From Saksenaea vasiformis B4078 (taxonomy: Eukaryota; Mucoromycota; Mucoromycetes; Mucorales; Saksenaeaceae), in NCBI GenBank assembly GCA_000697055.1, contig JNDT01001505.1, positions 1-30,569 of the forward strand: a stretch of 30,569 bases of DNA, read 5' to 3'. Both the position numbers and the translations under genes were made by a program. A model generated the notes under the pieces. It was given only the letters and a program-made list of their open reading frames with translations. It did not search any database and was not told the origin of the DNA. Positions 20,978 through 30,221 of the stretch are shown here, piece after piece. Numbering within the stretch: position 1 is the stretch's first letter; every line of letters begins with the position of its first letter.

Positions 20978-21545
20978 ATCTCGCGTCCATCAAGAACCAG
21001 GTTTGCGCTAAGGAAGGATGAAATATGCGGTTATCAGTATATAAATTGGTGATAAAGCAATACTCTACTTACATCAACTTGGTCCCCAGATGGACGCAAA
21101 ATTTATTGGAGCAGCGTAAAAATTCATTCCTGTGCATACAAATGGATATCATTTCACTTACCGAATGTGACAAGAGGGTGCTCACTCAGCCAAAACGGTT
21201 CGAGCAGACGCCTTGTAGGCTAAAATATAAGCATGGAGAATGAATGATCCTGTATACATTTTGAAGAATTGACATTCTTACCGGGATATTTTTTTTTTGG
21301 AAAGACAGAGCCAAAGAAGGAAAAAAAAAAGGAAATTCATGTGTCACTTTAAATACGGATCTCTTTGGCTAGAACCTTTCCTTATCATGAGACGTTTTTA
21401 CTGCTTTCGATGGGATCCTGGGGATCCATGACTGGAGTACCCAAATGCAAGACTCTGGTTATGTAAGCGCGAATTATTCCTTGGATTAACACAAAACAAC
21501 TTACTTCCCAGCGCAAAGACGCATCACTATCCAAGGTTTGAGTCA
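20955..21545 (+). repeat. Dispersed repeat family, copy C
   Basis: Contains, in the same order as copy B: CTTTACACTACTCTATGTAA, GGTTTGCGCTAAGGAAGG, ATGCGGTTATCAGTATATAA, TTACATCAACTTGGTCCCCA followed by GATGGACGCAAAATTTATTG, AAAACGGTTCGAGCAGAC, TTGACATTCTTACCGGGATA, TACTGCTTTCGATGGGATCC, CCTTGGATTAACACAAAACA and CAAAGACGCATCACTATCC. It is about 300 bp shorter than B because the region between the GGAGCAGC block and the ACGGTTCG block is mostly missing. A 72-codon ORF at 21025-21243 is probably accidental. Confidence 0.65.
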
Positions 21546-22820
21546 GATAAATATTATGAGACATTCGCGTCCATGGGAGCCTAAGTCCATGTAAGGAAGT
21601 ATGCTATGTTTTAACCGATGTATCAAACGATGCATATATTCTTTTTCACTAGCACGAGGTTGGATCTTCATGAATGCGAGATCTATGTAATATAATTCGA
21701 AGTCCATCCAATAAACCTTCATGAAGGTGATGGCGACACTTACTTTTCACATCCCAAGAATACTCTTGTGATGCTGAATTTCTTGATTTGAGATGATATT
21801 ATCTGTTTACGCGATCGCTGCTATTTCTATTTTATAATCACTCTGACAACTTTTTCTCTGACGCTTAGATCGGCATTAGCGTGCTTTTGCTTTCTTTATG
21901 CATTCATGTTAGGTAATGACGTTTGGATCAATCTATCCCAATTCTTAGCATAGGCGCAAGTACTTTCTGTTTGGATAAAAGGAAACGCCAAGATATCACT
22001 ATCTCGGTCTCTTATTATAGCTGCATACGATTTTACTTATTACTTTGCGGGATGGATTGTATATTAGTACTGTGACCGCGTATGGAAGTTCTCCAGTAGT
22101 TGTTGGGATTAACAGATACGTCAGTCTTGCGGTAGAGCCGACTCGCGTGGTTTTATACAAGCTTGTTGCTATTTTTACGATCGCTGCGCTAAGCATCACG
22201 TATTTTCAAGCCGAAAGGATAACTACAGCAACTCCACCAAAAAATGGCATGGAAGTCTGACGCCCGAAAAGAACGAACTTTTTTTCCAAATCATGCGGGT
22301 AACAGATGCTGTTATTGTTCTGTACTTGATGGATGTACGTAGTGATTAATGGCTTCGCTATATTAAGAAAAACAATGTAAAAGCGAAGGATTTTCGTCCC
22401 TTGCATCACTTACTTGTCAGTAACGTTCATTCATCGTTGCTGACTACACGTGCTACCCTGACAATTATACTATCTTTAGGTGGATCGTTGATCCTTGAAA
22501 AAAAAACCTTCTTTTTTTCGATACAGTGCGCTTGCGATAAATTTTACAGATATGTAGACTGGTTCATTTGGTGTACGGCGCGAATTGAGTCGAGCACGGA
22601 CCCTTATTGTCAACAAGTGCTCGCTTTTGTTGTATCAGCATTATCAGGAAGGAGGAGAAACAGTCGAAAGGAGAAATATATTTGCCGATGTCTTTAGGCG
22701 ATCATTCAAACATGTGTTTTTATTTTCGTTGTACTTGCATACAATGAAAAACCACGCTACTTATCCCAGAAAAGAATTATGCCGCTGAAGTGCTCCTATC
22801 TCATAGGCGGTACAACAAGC
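21546..22820. other. Gene-poor AT-rich stretch
   Basis: About 1.3 kb without a supported gene. Short frames (for example 22045-22260 and 22401-22697) show no coding bias, conserved motif or splice pattern. Confidence 0.5.
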
Positions 22821-22830
22821 AAAAGCCGCA

Positions 22831-22838
22831 TATATAAG
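22831..22838 (+). promoter_or_regulatory. TATA box of the Myb/SANT gene
   Basis: TATATAAG lies 41-48 bp before the ATG at 22879, within a short leader with no intervening ATG. Confidence 0.55.
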
Positions 22839-22878
22839 CAAAGATTTCTTCCCAAGTGACTCAACGGTATATAGAGAC

Positions 22879-23349
22879 ATGCTGAAACTACCGTCGCCAC
22901 AGCTTATGTCGCAGCCTACGGAGCACGGGTACATAAAGTCCCAAGGTCCTCAATTGCCATCGTTAAACACAGAAAACAAGCCAATCACACAGTTACCACC
23001 GTTTCGCCTTCTGTTTGCCGCATGGGCTCCTCAGCGGCCGGTAACAAGGCCTGCATGGCCTAAGATTGCCAAAAAGATACCTGACCATGACTGCTCAAAA
23101 CGCATCAAGAAACAGCGACATGCTTTGTCAAAGCCGAGGTGGCAAACATCCGAACGCTTGTGTTTATTCAAAGCTATCGTAAAGGAGAAGCAGTTAGATG
23201 ACATGACCACTTTTCGATGGGATCAAATCTCCATGATTGTAGGTAGAGCACAAAAGTCCTGCAAAGATCAGTGGCGACGTGAAATCCTACCGGCATTGCT
23301 TAACAATCTGAAACCAGTTAATACATTTGTACACAACGATGCTTTATAG
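22879..23349 (+). CDS. Small Myb/SANT-domain protein
   Basis: Intronless ORF of 156 aa. The N-terminal half is Pro-rich and low complexity; a basic patch (KRIKKQRHALSKPR, residues 74-87) precedes a single Myb/SANT-like domain (about 86-140) with tryptophans at 88, 114 and 132 and the helix-3 segment GRAQKSCKDQWRREI. Such domains bind DNA or histone tails, and a single repeat fits either a small transcription regulator or a chromatin factor. A TATA box sits 41 bp upstream. Its stop lies 13 bp from the end of the convergent CBS-like gene, so the two 3' UTRs must overlap. Specific target unknown. Confidence 0.75.
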   Translation: MLKLPSPQLMSQPTEHGYIKSQGPQLPSLNTENKPITQLPPFRLLFAAWAPQRPVTRPAWPKIAKKIPDHDCSKRIKKQRHALSKPRWQTSERLCLFKAIVKEKQLDDMTTFRWDQISMIVGRAQKSCKDQWRREILPALLNNLKPVNTFVHNDAL

Positions 23350-23362
23350 AGAAATAAATCGT

Positions 23363-25164
23363 TTACAAAAACTGACGACGGTGCAGAAAGCTAATGAGAT
23401 CGTATTTGGTTGCAACACCAAGACACCATTTTCGCTGAGCGTCCGTAATCAAGGCAAACGAATTCTTTTCAAAGAATTTAGCTGTTGTAAACAAACAGAA
23501 AAGTGAGAAAAAGACACAAATATTTGCCTTTTCCGATTACCCAAATCTGCTAAGCTTGTATCAGGCGTAATAGTCTGGTATTCTTGATGCGAGCCGCCTT
23601 TTCGGAAAGTGAACATACAGGTTTCCACAGGATCGTTCAGTCGCACTGTGCCTTGGTCCAATCGAGCTTGTAATGCAGCCAGCGAGACGTACCCCACCAA
23701 CTTCTTGTTGGATGTACGGATCACAGGTAGCTGAGAATATTCACGTTCCAACATAACATCTAAAGCATACGAGACAGTGCTCGAAGGCGCGATCGTTACT
23801 GCTGCAGGAAGTTGTAAATCTTCAACACTGGCCTAATAGAAAGATGTCAGCGCAGCTATTAACGTAAGCAGGACAGCTTACCGCACGGTACCGATCGTGC
23901 GAGAGATACTCTAGTTCTCGTGTAATAATGTCATCCGCCAGATCGTTCTCAAATAGCCAGTCATCAGAAAGCAAAGTAGATGTATAGTTTCGTGCTGTAT
24001 CACTCAGGATCACAACTGATCTGTACTCACGATCAGTGGACGGATGCGATACACTTTCAGCATGACGCATAGCTGCGGCAACAACGGCACCGCTGGAGGG
24101 ACCTGCTCATAGTGCATAAGAAAGAACCAATAAAGCGGAGAATCCACTTACCACACAAAATACCTTGGTCTCGGATCAATCGCCGAGCCATTGAGAATGC
24201 CTCTTTATCCTGAACTTTAACCCATTCATCGACGGTATTCTTTGCCAAGGATGGGGGCACAAATGTATTACCCAGATCTTCGATCTTCCAATCCTATAAA
24301 TACAAAGGATTAATTTTTTTTTCCTTAGCCTTTGTTCATTCTCTCGTACCGCGCGACTATTTGCAGGATGAGCAGGTTCACTCAGAACAGATTCGCTGGG
24401 CTCCACACCAACAACCTATCTAACAGTGAGCCAACCTTCTGACGTCTTTTTCTCTTGACCTTAACGTTCGGCATTCGCTGCTTAAGATAGGTTGCTAAAC
24501 CACTGATGGTAGCACCTGATTCAACGCCCACGAAGAGGTAGTCAAATGTCATCTTCGTCTGTTGCAAGAGCTCTTCCGCCAAGCCGTCGTATGCATTTTT
24601 ATGAATTTTTGTCTCATCCATCACCACTGCGTCCGGCATCTGCTCAGCTAAGCGAGCTGCCACAGAGTACGTGCTTTCTGGTGCCTCAGGTCGCGCTTCA
24701 TTAGGCGACCGTAATATCTCAGCTCCAAGTGCCTTAAGCAGCAGGATACGATCATTTGAAGTCCGTTCTGGCACGATGGCAATCACCCTGTATTTTCGTT
24801 TTGCTGCCAATGTGGCAAGCGAAATACCAAGGTTACCAGTAGTGGGAATAATTAAGGTACGTTTCTTGTTCTCTGTTGAGCTTCTTTGCTCATAATCTAT
24901 CGCTAAAGTCAATAACAACAGCATAAATGACATGCAGTCCTTTGTTTCACCATCCAAAAGGTATTTTGCCGCTCTATCTTTGCCACTTCCTGTCGGATTG
25001 GTAAACTCAAGCTTAGCAAGCAATTCCACTATGTTTTGACTTTAGTTAGATGCTAGGACCTTTCTAATCATGAACTCGCCTTTGTTATGACACCCAATGT
25101 TGACCATGGGCGTTAGGCCTATGCCGTCAGCGATGCGATCAGTGATGGCAGGTGGTTCAAGCAT
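23363..25164 (-). CDS. Divergent cystathionine beta-synthase-like protein
   Basis: Eight exons on the minus strand (25092-25164, 24951-25028, 24460-24902, 24350-24415, 24152-24293, 23882-24102, 23541-23832, 23363-23481) encode 477 aa in consistent phase; introns are 44-63 bp. It aligns with CBS through ELLAKLEF, GSGKDR (the PLP lysine in the SxKDR-type motif), LGAEILRSPNEARPEAPEST, NTVDEWVKVQDKEAFSMARR, GILCGGPSSG and VVILSDTARNYTSTLLSDDW, and ends with CBS-domain motifs (YSQLPVIRTSNKKLVGYVSL, WCLGVATKYDLISFL). There is no haem domain, as in yeast. Odd points: TSGNTG is TTGNLG, the GTGGT phosphate loop is ESGAT, and the NPxxHY segment is replaced by DETKIHKNAYDG. It is likely PLP-fold but changed in substrate or inactive. 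The first exon join is the least certain, leaving a shorter N-terminus than usual. Confidence 0.8.
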
Positions 25165-25825
25165 GTTGCTGGTTCAAAGAAAGAAAACAAAGTCCGCGTC
25201 GAACAAAGCGGGTAGATGTTGCCCGCATCTCCGATCTTCCCATCTTTAAGACATTATTGTAACACGACGATCTTACACGCTTTTTTTTTCTGCATGCGTT
25301 AGATTCATTTTACAATGCATTTCCTTTCATATCTGCCGATACTCGGCGTTAGCACAAGACATGCATCTTATACAGCTGTAGCACCAGACACTCTCTCTTA
25401 AGGAATGATGATACATCCAAATAAGTAATCAGTCGTGCCAATCGCTCGGGTACGATGGCTCGCCCGTAGGCCTTCGTCTTTGCCCAATGGCGCTACACTA
25501 TTGGCACGTCGAACACCATGAATGCATACTTTTATGCTACTGGGAACAGGTCACGGTTCTTTATGCCTTATTTCCCATCTGTTTGTTATGTCCCTGATAT
25601 CTCTCTTTCTCTAGATAGTCTCGACATTTACTATCAGCAAGGATCACAACTTTCAATATTCGATCTCTCTTTTCACATCACTCTGACAGACAAGCCCAAT
25701 CTTTCATAATTCTGACTGAAAAAGTATAGTTTTGTTTCAACAAGAAAAAAACATCCTACTGTATCTTATTCAACTAGAAACAGAAACAGCTGTCCCATCG
25801 AATCCAAAAGGAAACAAAGGTTTCT
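25165..25825. other. Intergenic between CBS-like and eL39 genes
   Basis: Contains the upstream region of the CBS-like gene and the 3' region of eL39, both on the minus strand. A 63-codon plus-strand frame at 25518-25709 has no support. Confidence 0.5.
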
Positions 25826-26424
25826 TTAGATGTTCAACTTGGTGTGGCGCCAGTTGCGGCGCTTGGCGTTCCAGCTAAAGGAAAACAAAATAGTCAGCAT
25901 TGACGAAATTGCGCTTCCTCGTAAAGCCTTACCGGATCTTGGTGTCAGACTTCAAGCGGAACCAGTGGGGAAGAGGGCGGTTCTGCTTCTGGGCCTTGCC
26001 AAGCTTGACCTTAGTTCTGAAAGACTTCTGAGAAGGCTACAATACAGGAAAAAAGTGTAAGCAGTACTGTTCTGTTGACTGAGCTTGAAGAAGGCTTGAT
26101 GGTTGGGATGGTTGGTTTTCCAATGTATGCGTCCCTCTGCGTGGGATTGTGTAGGAATGAATACGAAACCACGTTGTTTCAAGTATTATGTATCCATATG
26201 CATACATATTGTATGTGTTGCGCCAGTGCTGTCCATTGTTGAGTTTTGCATACAAAATGGAGCGCCGGTTTCCGTTCGATGAAGCTGGTTGTTCATGTCA
26301 GGGCATGTTGTATCCGTTCCTACCCGCCAGATTGCTGATCCAAAAAGTATCCATCCATCCCAATCCATCCATCCTTCTGCATTGCTTCGTAGCTACTTAT
26401 ACAGAGGCGTGATGTACATACCAT
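25826..26424 (-). CDS. RPL39: 60S ribosomal protein eL39
   Basis: Three coding exons on the minus strand: 26422-26424 (only the ATG), 25933-26036 and 25826-25874, giving the family-typical 51 aa. The protein reads [20 protein letters not shown], then [20 protein letters not shown] and [10 protein letters not shown], nearly identical to eukaryotic eL39, which lines the peptide exit tunnel. Intron 1 (26037-26421, 385 bp) starts GTATGT and ends TTGTAG, far longer than other introns here. Intron 2 is 58 bp. Upstream on the minus strand are an ATTGG (inverted CCAAT) motif and a pyrimidine-rich stretch (TCCTCCCTTTCACTTG) before the ATG, as for many ribosomal-protein promoters. Confidence 0.93.
26349..26374 (+). 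repeat. CATC microsatellite inside eL39 intron 1
   Basis: A short run of CATC units with one interruption (ATCCATCCATCCCAATCCAT and following). It lies near the 5' end of the long first intron of eL39. Confidence 0.7.
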
Positions 26425-26620
26425 GACTGGCGATCTGTTTCAAGTGAAAGGGAGGATTTTTTCACCACCGAAGCCCAGTTATTTAGAGTTTTTTGTACGT
26501 GACTTTGCGCCGCTTGGATAGAAGTTTTGCGCTGACCAATAGACCAAGTCTGCGTTGGCTGGGAATCAATGTCAAGGGACATTTTGCATTATAGAAACTC
26601 CGCTGACGTTGTGTGATTAC

Positions 26621-27648
26621 ATGGAAGCTGAATATGCTTCGTTAGATATAGATGATGTTACTTTGTTTGAGGATGATGAACCGAATGAACAGGTTAAATT
26701 GCCTCATTTATGCGCAGCTATTTTGGGCGAAGACTGGCGGGAAAGTAGTAGTCATGTGAATAAAGCCTTTGTGCGTATGCGCACATTGGCAGATTCTGGA
26801 TCATCTGCTGAGGATGCTGGAGAGAAACGTTTAACAGGCATTGTTCCCTTTCCAAGCAGACCACGCACACAAGAAAAGCGTGAAGAGTCGAGTAAAGCTA
26901 GAGCAAGAGGATCATACAGAAGATATACTGTGCAGCAAATAGAGAAGCTGTTTGATTTAGCGATTGAAGAAGGACGAATGGCAAAGAAAGCAGGGCTGAT
27001 TACGGGTATAAAAGTCCGAACTGCTCAACATTATATCAAATCATACAATCGGGATGAAGAAAGACGTCTCCCTGATATTCAGAGAAAGCCTTGTGCGACG
27101 TGTCCTTTTTTTGTTCGTGCTGGAGCTTACCACCCAGAGGAAATACATTAGGCCTTCTGGTAAGCTGACTGAAGCTCACTCCCACTTTCTGGTAGACTAG
27201 TTTGCATAATAACGTGACTTCTATCCTGATTGGTATAAGGAGAAGGCTTTGTGAAGCTTTGCATAGACATCTGGTTAATTAATAAATGCGCTATAACTTT
27301 CAAAAAGTTGTAAAAGCTTCCTGCAGCAAGGAATTCTGATCGAGTCTTAGCATTACCGAAAAACGATACAAGAACCGAGTTTCATTAAAAATAATGTTTC
27401 TGTTGACGAAGCTGTATCTATCTTCATATACAAAGAAGGACTGCTATCGACAAGGAAAGCATGCTACTTTCATTATTAGATTGCAAGGTGTGGATCGGCG
27501 TGGTGCCGTATTCATTGCTGCTGTCTACAGTACGAGCAGGTCCAAAAATTGAAGTAGATAATTCTGAGCGTGAGATAAAGGGAAGGCCAAGATTTGGAGT
27601 GTATAGCAATTTAACTATGAAGGTCAATGACAGCTACAAAGGTCAGTA
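26621..27648 (+). pseudogene. Decayed IS630/Tc1-mariner-type transposase
   Basis: The ATG at 26621 opens 176 codons: an acidic N-terminus, then a helix-turn-helix segment (YTVQQIEKLFDLAIEEGRMA, KKAGLITGIKVRTAQHYIKS) typical of fungal IS630/Tc1-like transposases. After a frameshift near 27140 the match resumes with GKLTEAHSHFLVD (27156-27197), then NNVTSILIGIRRRLCEALHR in a third frame, and near 27394 NNVSVDEA, which resembles the first catalytic Asp strand (VDEAG) of the DDE domain. Stops and shifts persist to about 27650. Family assignment of the 3' part is from remembered motifs only. It directly precedes the Fanzor-like gene. Confidence 0.5.
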
Positions 27649-27774
27649 ATCCTCTCCAAAGCTACATTTATGACCTCCAATCAATATTCCAACGTTGAAA
27701 AGATAAGCCTGTTAGCGGAGTCCATTCAAGTGGGAAGTCTCGACACATTGCAAAAGTTGCCAAAGCGAAAAACA

Positions 27775-27844
27775 GTCTTTTCTTTTTTCCCTTCTTCTCA
27801 CCTATCCTACCTTTACCCTATTCTCTTTCCCTTTCTCTTTTATC
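27775..27844 (+). promoter_or_regulatory. Pyrimidine-rich promoter of the Fanzor-like gene
   Basis: A tract of about 65 bp composed almost wholly of C and T with few A (TCTTTTTTCCCTTCTTCTCA, CCTTTACCCTATTCTCTTTC) ends directly at the ATG at 27845. Confidence 0.5.
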
Positions 27845-30220
27845 ATGGAGCTTACCTTGACTGAAGTTATCCACATAGCACTCTGGTTAATCGTTCGCGT
27901 GATTAACTTGTCGGTGCGCTCCTTGATCACCCATAAAAAACATTTGCGAATTTTGAAATTAAAAGCAGAAAAAGAAGAGAGAACAAAAAGTACCTTTCAC
28001 ATTGATAGCGAGCTTAATCTTTCTGAACATCTCGATCTTAGTTGTCTGTAAGGACTGCAGCGACCTTGGGCATCCGAATAAGAGATACAAGGTGTGCCCA
28101 AAAAATGCCAACTACGGAAGGATAACTGGTGATCATATTTAAAAGACTTCCTTTTGCTAAATAACAAACCTATAGTCGGTACGAAAAGGAAGTTGACCAT
28201 CGAAGAACAAGCTGAATCACCCAAAGCAAAGAAACGGGGAAGGAACGCGAAAGCGTCCGCAAGTGCGAATGAAAGTTTGCCTCCACCGTCTTGCCCTGCC
28301 TGCGGCTCCAACAAGCATCGAAGTTCAAGGGCTTCGCAGTGCCCGAAGCATAAATTGACGATGAAACAGGTAGTTTATGAAAAGTTGGGAAAAGACCACG
28401 AAAGGTTTACTAGGAAATTACCGTTTGACAAGATCGTTCGTCATACATACCAACACGTACTCCACGAAAAGGTTACAAGGTTATGTAATCTGTCCAGAAA
28501 TGTGATAATACGGGCACAGTTGTTCGTCAACTGGTATATCATCAAGCATGCTCGTGAAGGGATCGCTCCGTACCTCTTTACACAAAATTTTTGGTATTCC
28601 ATATGTCAACTAGTCCTTGGGAAGGAGATTACCAGCACTAATCACAAGCTGCCGAGCGATATTGTACAAAATTGGGGAACAATTTGTACCAACCACCCAA
28701 ACAGTCTATACCTGTTAGCGCGGCAGGAACGCTGCAGCGACATACTTTCTGCCGCATGTGTGACGCTTGCCACAGCGTACTCGAACCATGTCGTCGAGAC
28801 ATTTGACAATCGAATATTCTTTTATGCCGTCTATCAATTGAGATTCCTTTTACCTGTACGTGCTCCACTTGTGCTATCATTTTACTCACAGCGTAATAGA
28901 ACCGTAGCCATAAGTTAGCAAAAGAAATTTCCAATGACTATATCTTTGAACGGATTGCCGGAGGTGAACCTCGTTGGCCTCATTCTATTTCCGAGCGTGT
29001 TCCTGGCGAGATCAAAACAGCGGTCGAAGCCGTATGCCAGGAGTTGGAAGAGATAGTCCCAAAACCAGCAACTAAAGAAGCGATATCTGCTTCTCCCGGG
29101 AAGTACATACCAGCTTTACGGCAAATTCTGGAACTGTATGATAACATGCATCTGCAAGCGACCAAGTCTATGCAGTCGAAGGATTTACCACGTCTTTTTG
29201 GCCTGACATCAAGCGAATCGTTCCAGTGGCGCTTTATTACCATCGATGCCAAAACTCTCAGCAGCCTTGTATCTCGCAAGGCTGGGACCACTCACGAGGA
29301 TCATTTGAAACTGTTCTACGACGTTCTAGATTTCTACAGATTACGGTTTCAAAGGTAACGCTTATGTAAAGAAATATCGCTGATTTTTTTCACGTAGCAT
29401 CGAATCCCTCCAAAATTCCGAAAGACACATGTTCACTAATTAAATATTGACTGACGGTTTCGCGGTTGACTTGCAGTTCGCTAGGGCAAAAAACGTTTCC
29501 AGGGTGCAGCACACGGAGCTTTCTGTCGACGATTTCACGCAAACAGAGATCCAAAAACATTTCCTTCCGTGTGCTATTGATCCAGGGGTCAGCCAGGTGT
29601 TTACCGCATCATACGGCGAGGGAACGAACTCTCATGAAATCCGTCGTTGTTCGACCGCAGAGTATTATACATATACCGGAGCATTTCGACGTCAACGGGC
29701 GATGGATGCAGCAAAGAAGACCGCTCGCATCAAAGACATTGAAACGGAGATGCCTACGGGGAAGACACAGCTTGAAGAACGCTACAATGACCATATCCGT
29801 TATGTATACCAGCATTTGGAGCAGCTTTTTGGGTTTTACGGTCCATCGACAGGAGAGAGCCGATTCAGAAACTATCAGGGCAGGCAGAGAGCCATGGAAG
29901 AAATGGTGAACATACTCGTCGATGGAGGAAAAAAATATAATCGGCGAAAAAGAAAGAAGACAAAAGCGAATCGTAAGGAACGCAAGCGAAGGCGCAAAAA
30001 AAAGAGGAGAAAGCCGGTCTTGGAGGTCGAAAAGTATGATGGAAGCTGTAAATGTATGAAAACTAATGGAATTCATAGGGGAAGAGTTCCAGCGCAGGTC
30101 ATGTCAAAAGACAGGTCTACTCTACGCCCAGGCCGTCACCCCAAAAAATGGAAGCAAATACCATTCCAGGAGATGAGAAAAATGCCTCTCATCGTTTTCG
30201 GGGATGCGATGTTTGCCAAT
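27845..30220 (+). pseudogene. Fanzor-like (eukaryotic TnpB) RNA-guided nuclease gene, interrupted
   Basis: Five segments join in phase: 27845-27989, 28042-28128, 28176-28859, 28919-29354, 29398-30220 (725 codons to the break). The N-terminus has a basic helix and two zinc knuckles with the same CX2CX4HX7C spacing (CKDCSDLGHPNKRYKVC; CPACGSNKHRSSRASQC). A helical middle follows (AYSNHVVETFDNRIFFYAVY), then LTDGFAVDLQFARAKN, the RuvC-I strand with its Asp (CAIDPGVSQVFTASYG; Asp codon 29579-29581), a Lys/Arg-rich linker and MPLIVFGDAMF. These match the TnpB-type nucleases of mucoralean fungi as I remember them. A TAA at 29441-29443 is in frame, and no splice choice removes it. The later RuvC motifs and zinc ribbon are absent: the frame is lost at a TA where a Tc1-like element seems to begin. 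Fanzors use a guide RNA to cut DNA and usually ride on transposons. The 59-bp intron at 28860-28918 is the weakest join. Confidence 0.6.
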
Positions 30221-30221
30221 A

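Noticed and set aside
21025..21243. 72-codon ORF in repeat copy C
   Set aside because: The equivalent positions in copies A and B are not open in the same frame, so no conserved coding.
29431..29476. Intron that would remove the in-frame TAA of the Fanzor-like gene
   Set aside because: GTTCAC..TTGCAG is possible, but its 46-bp length breaks phase and it would delete the conserved TDG segment.
29609..30076. 155-codon minus-strand ORF
   Set aside because: Shadow of the Fanzor-like last exon, which carries the recognisable RuvC-I motif.
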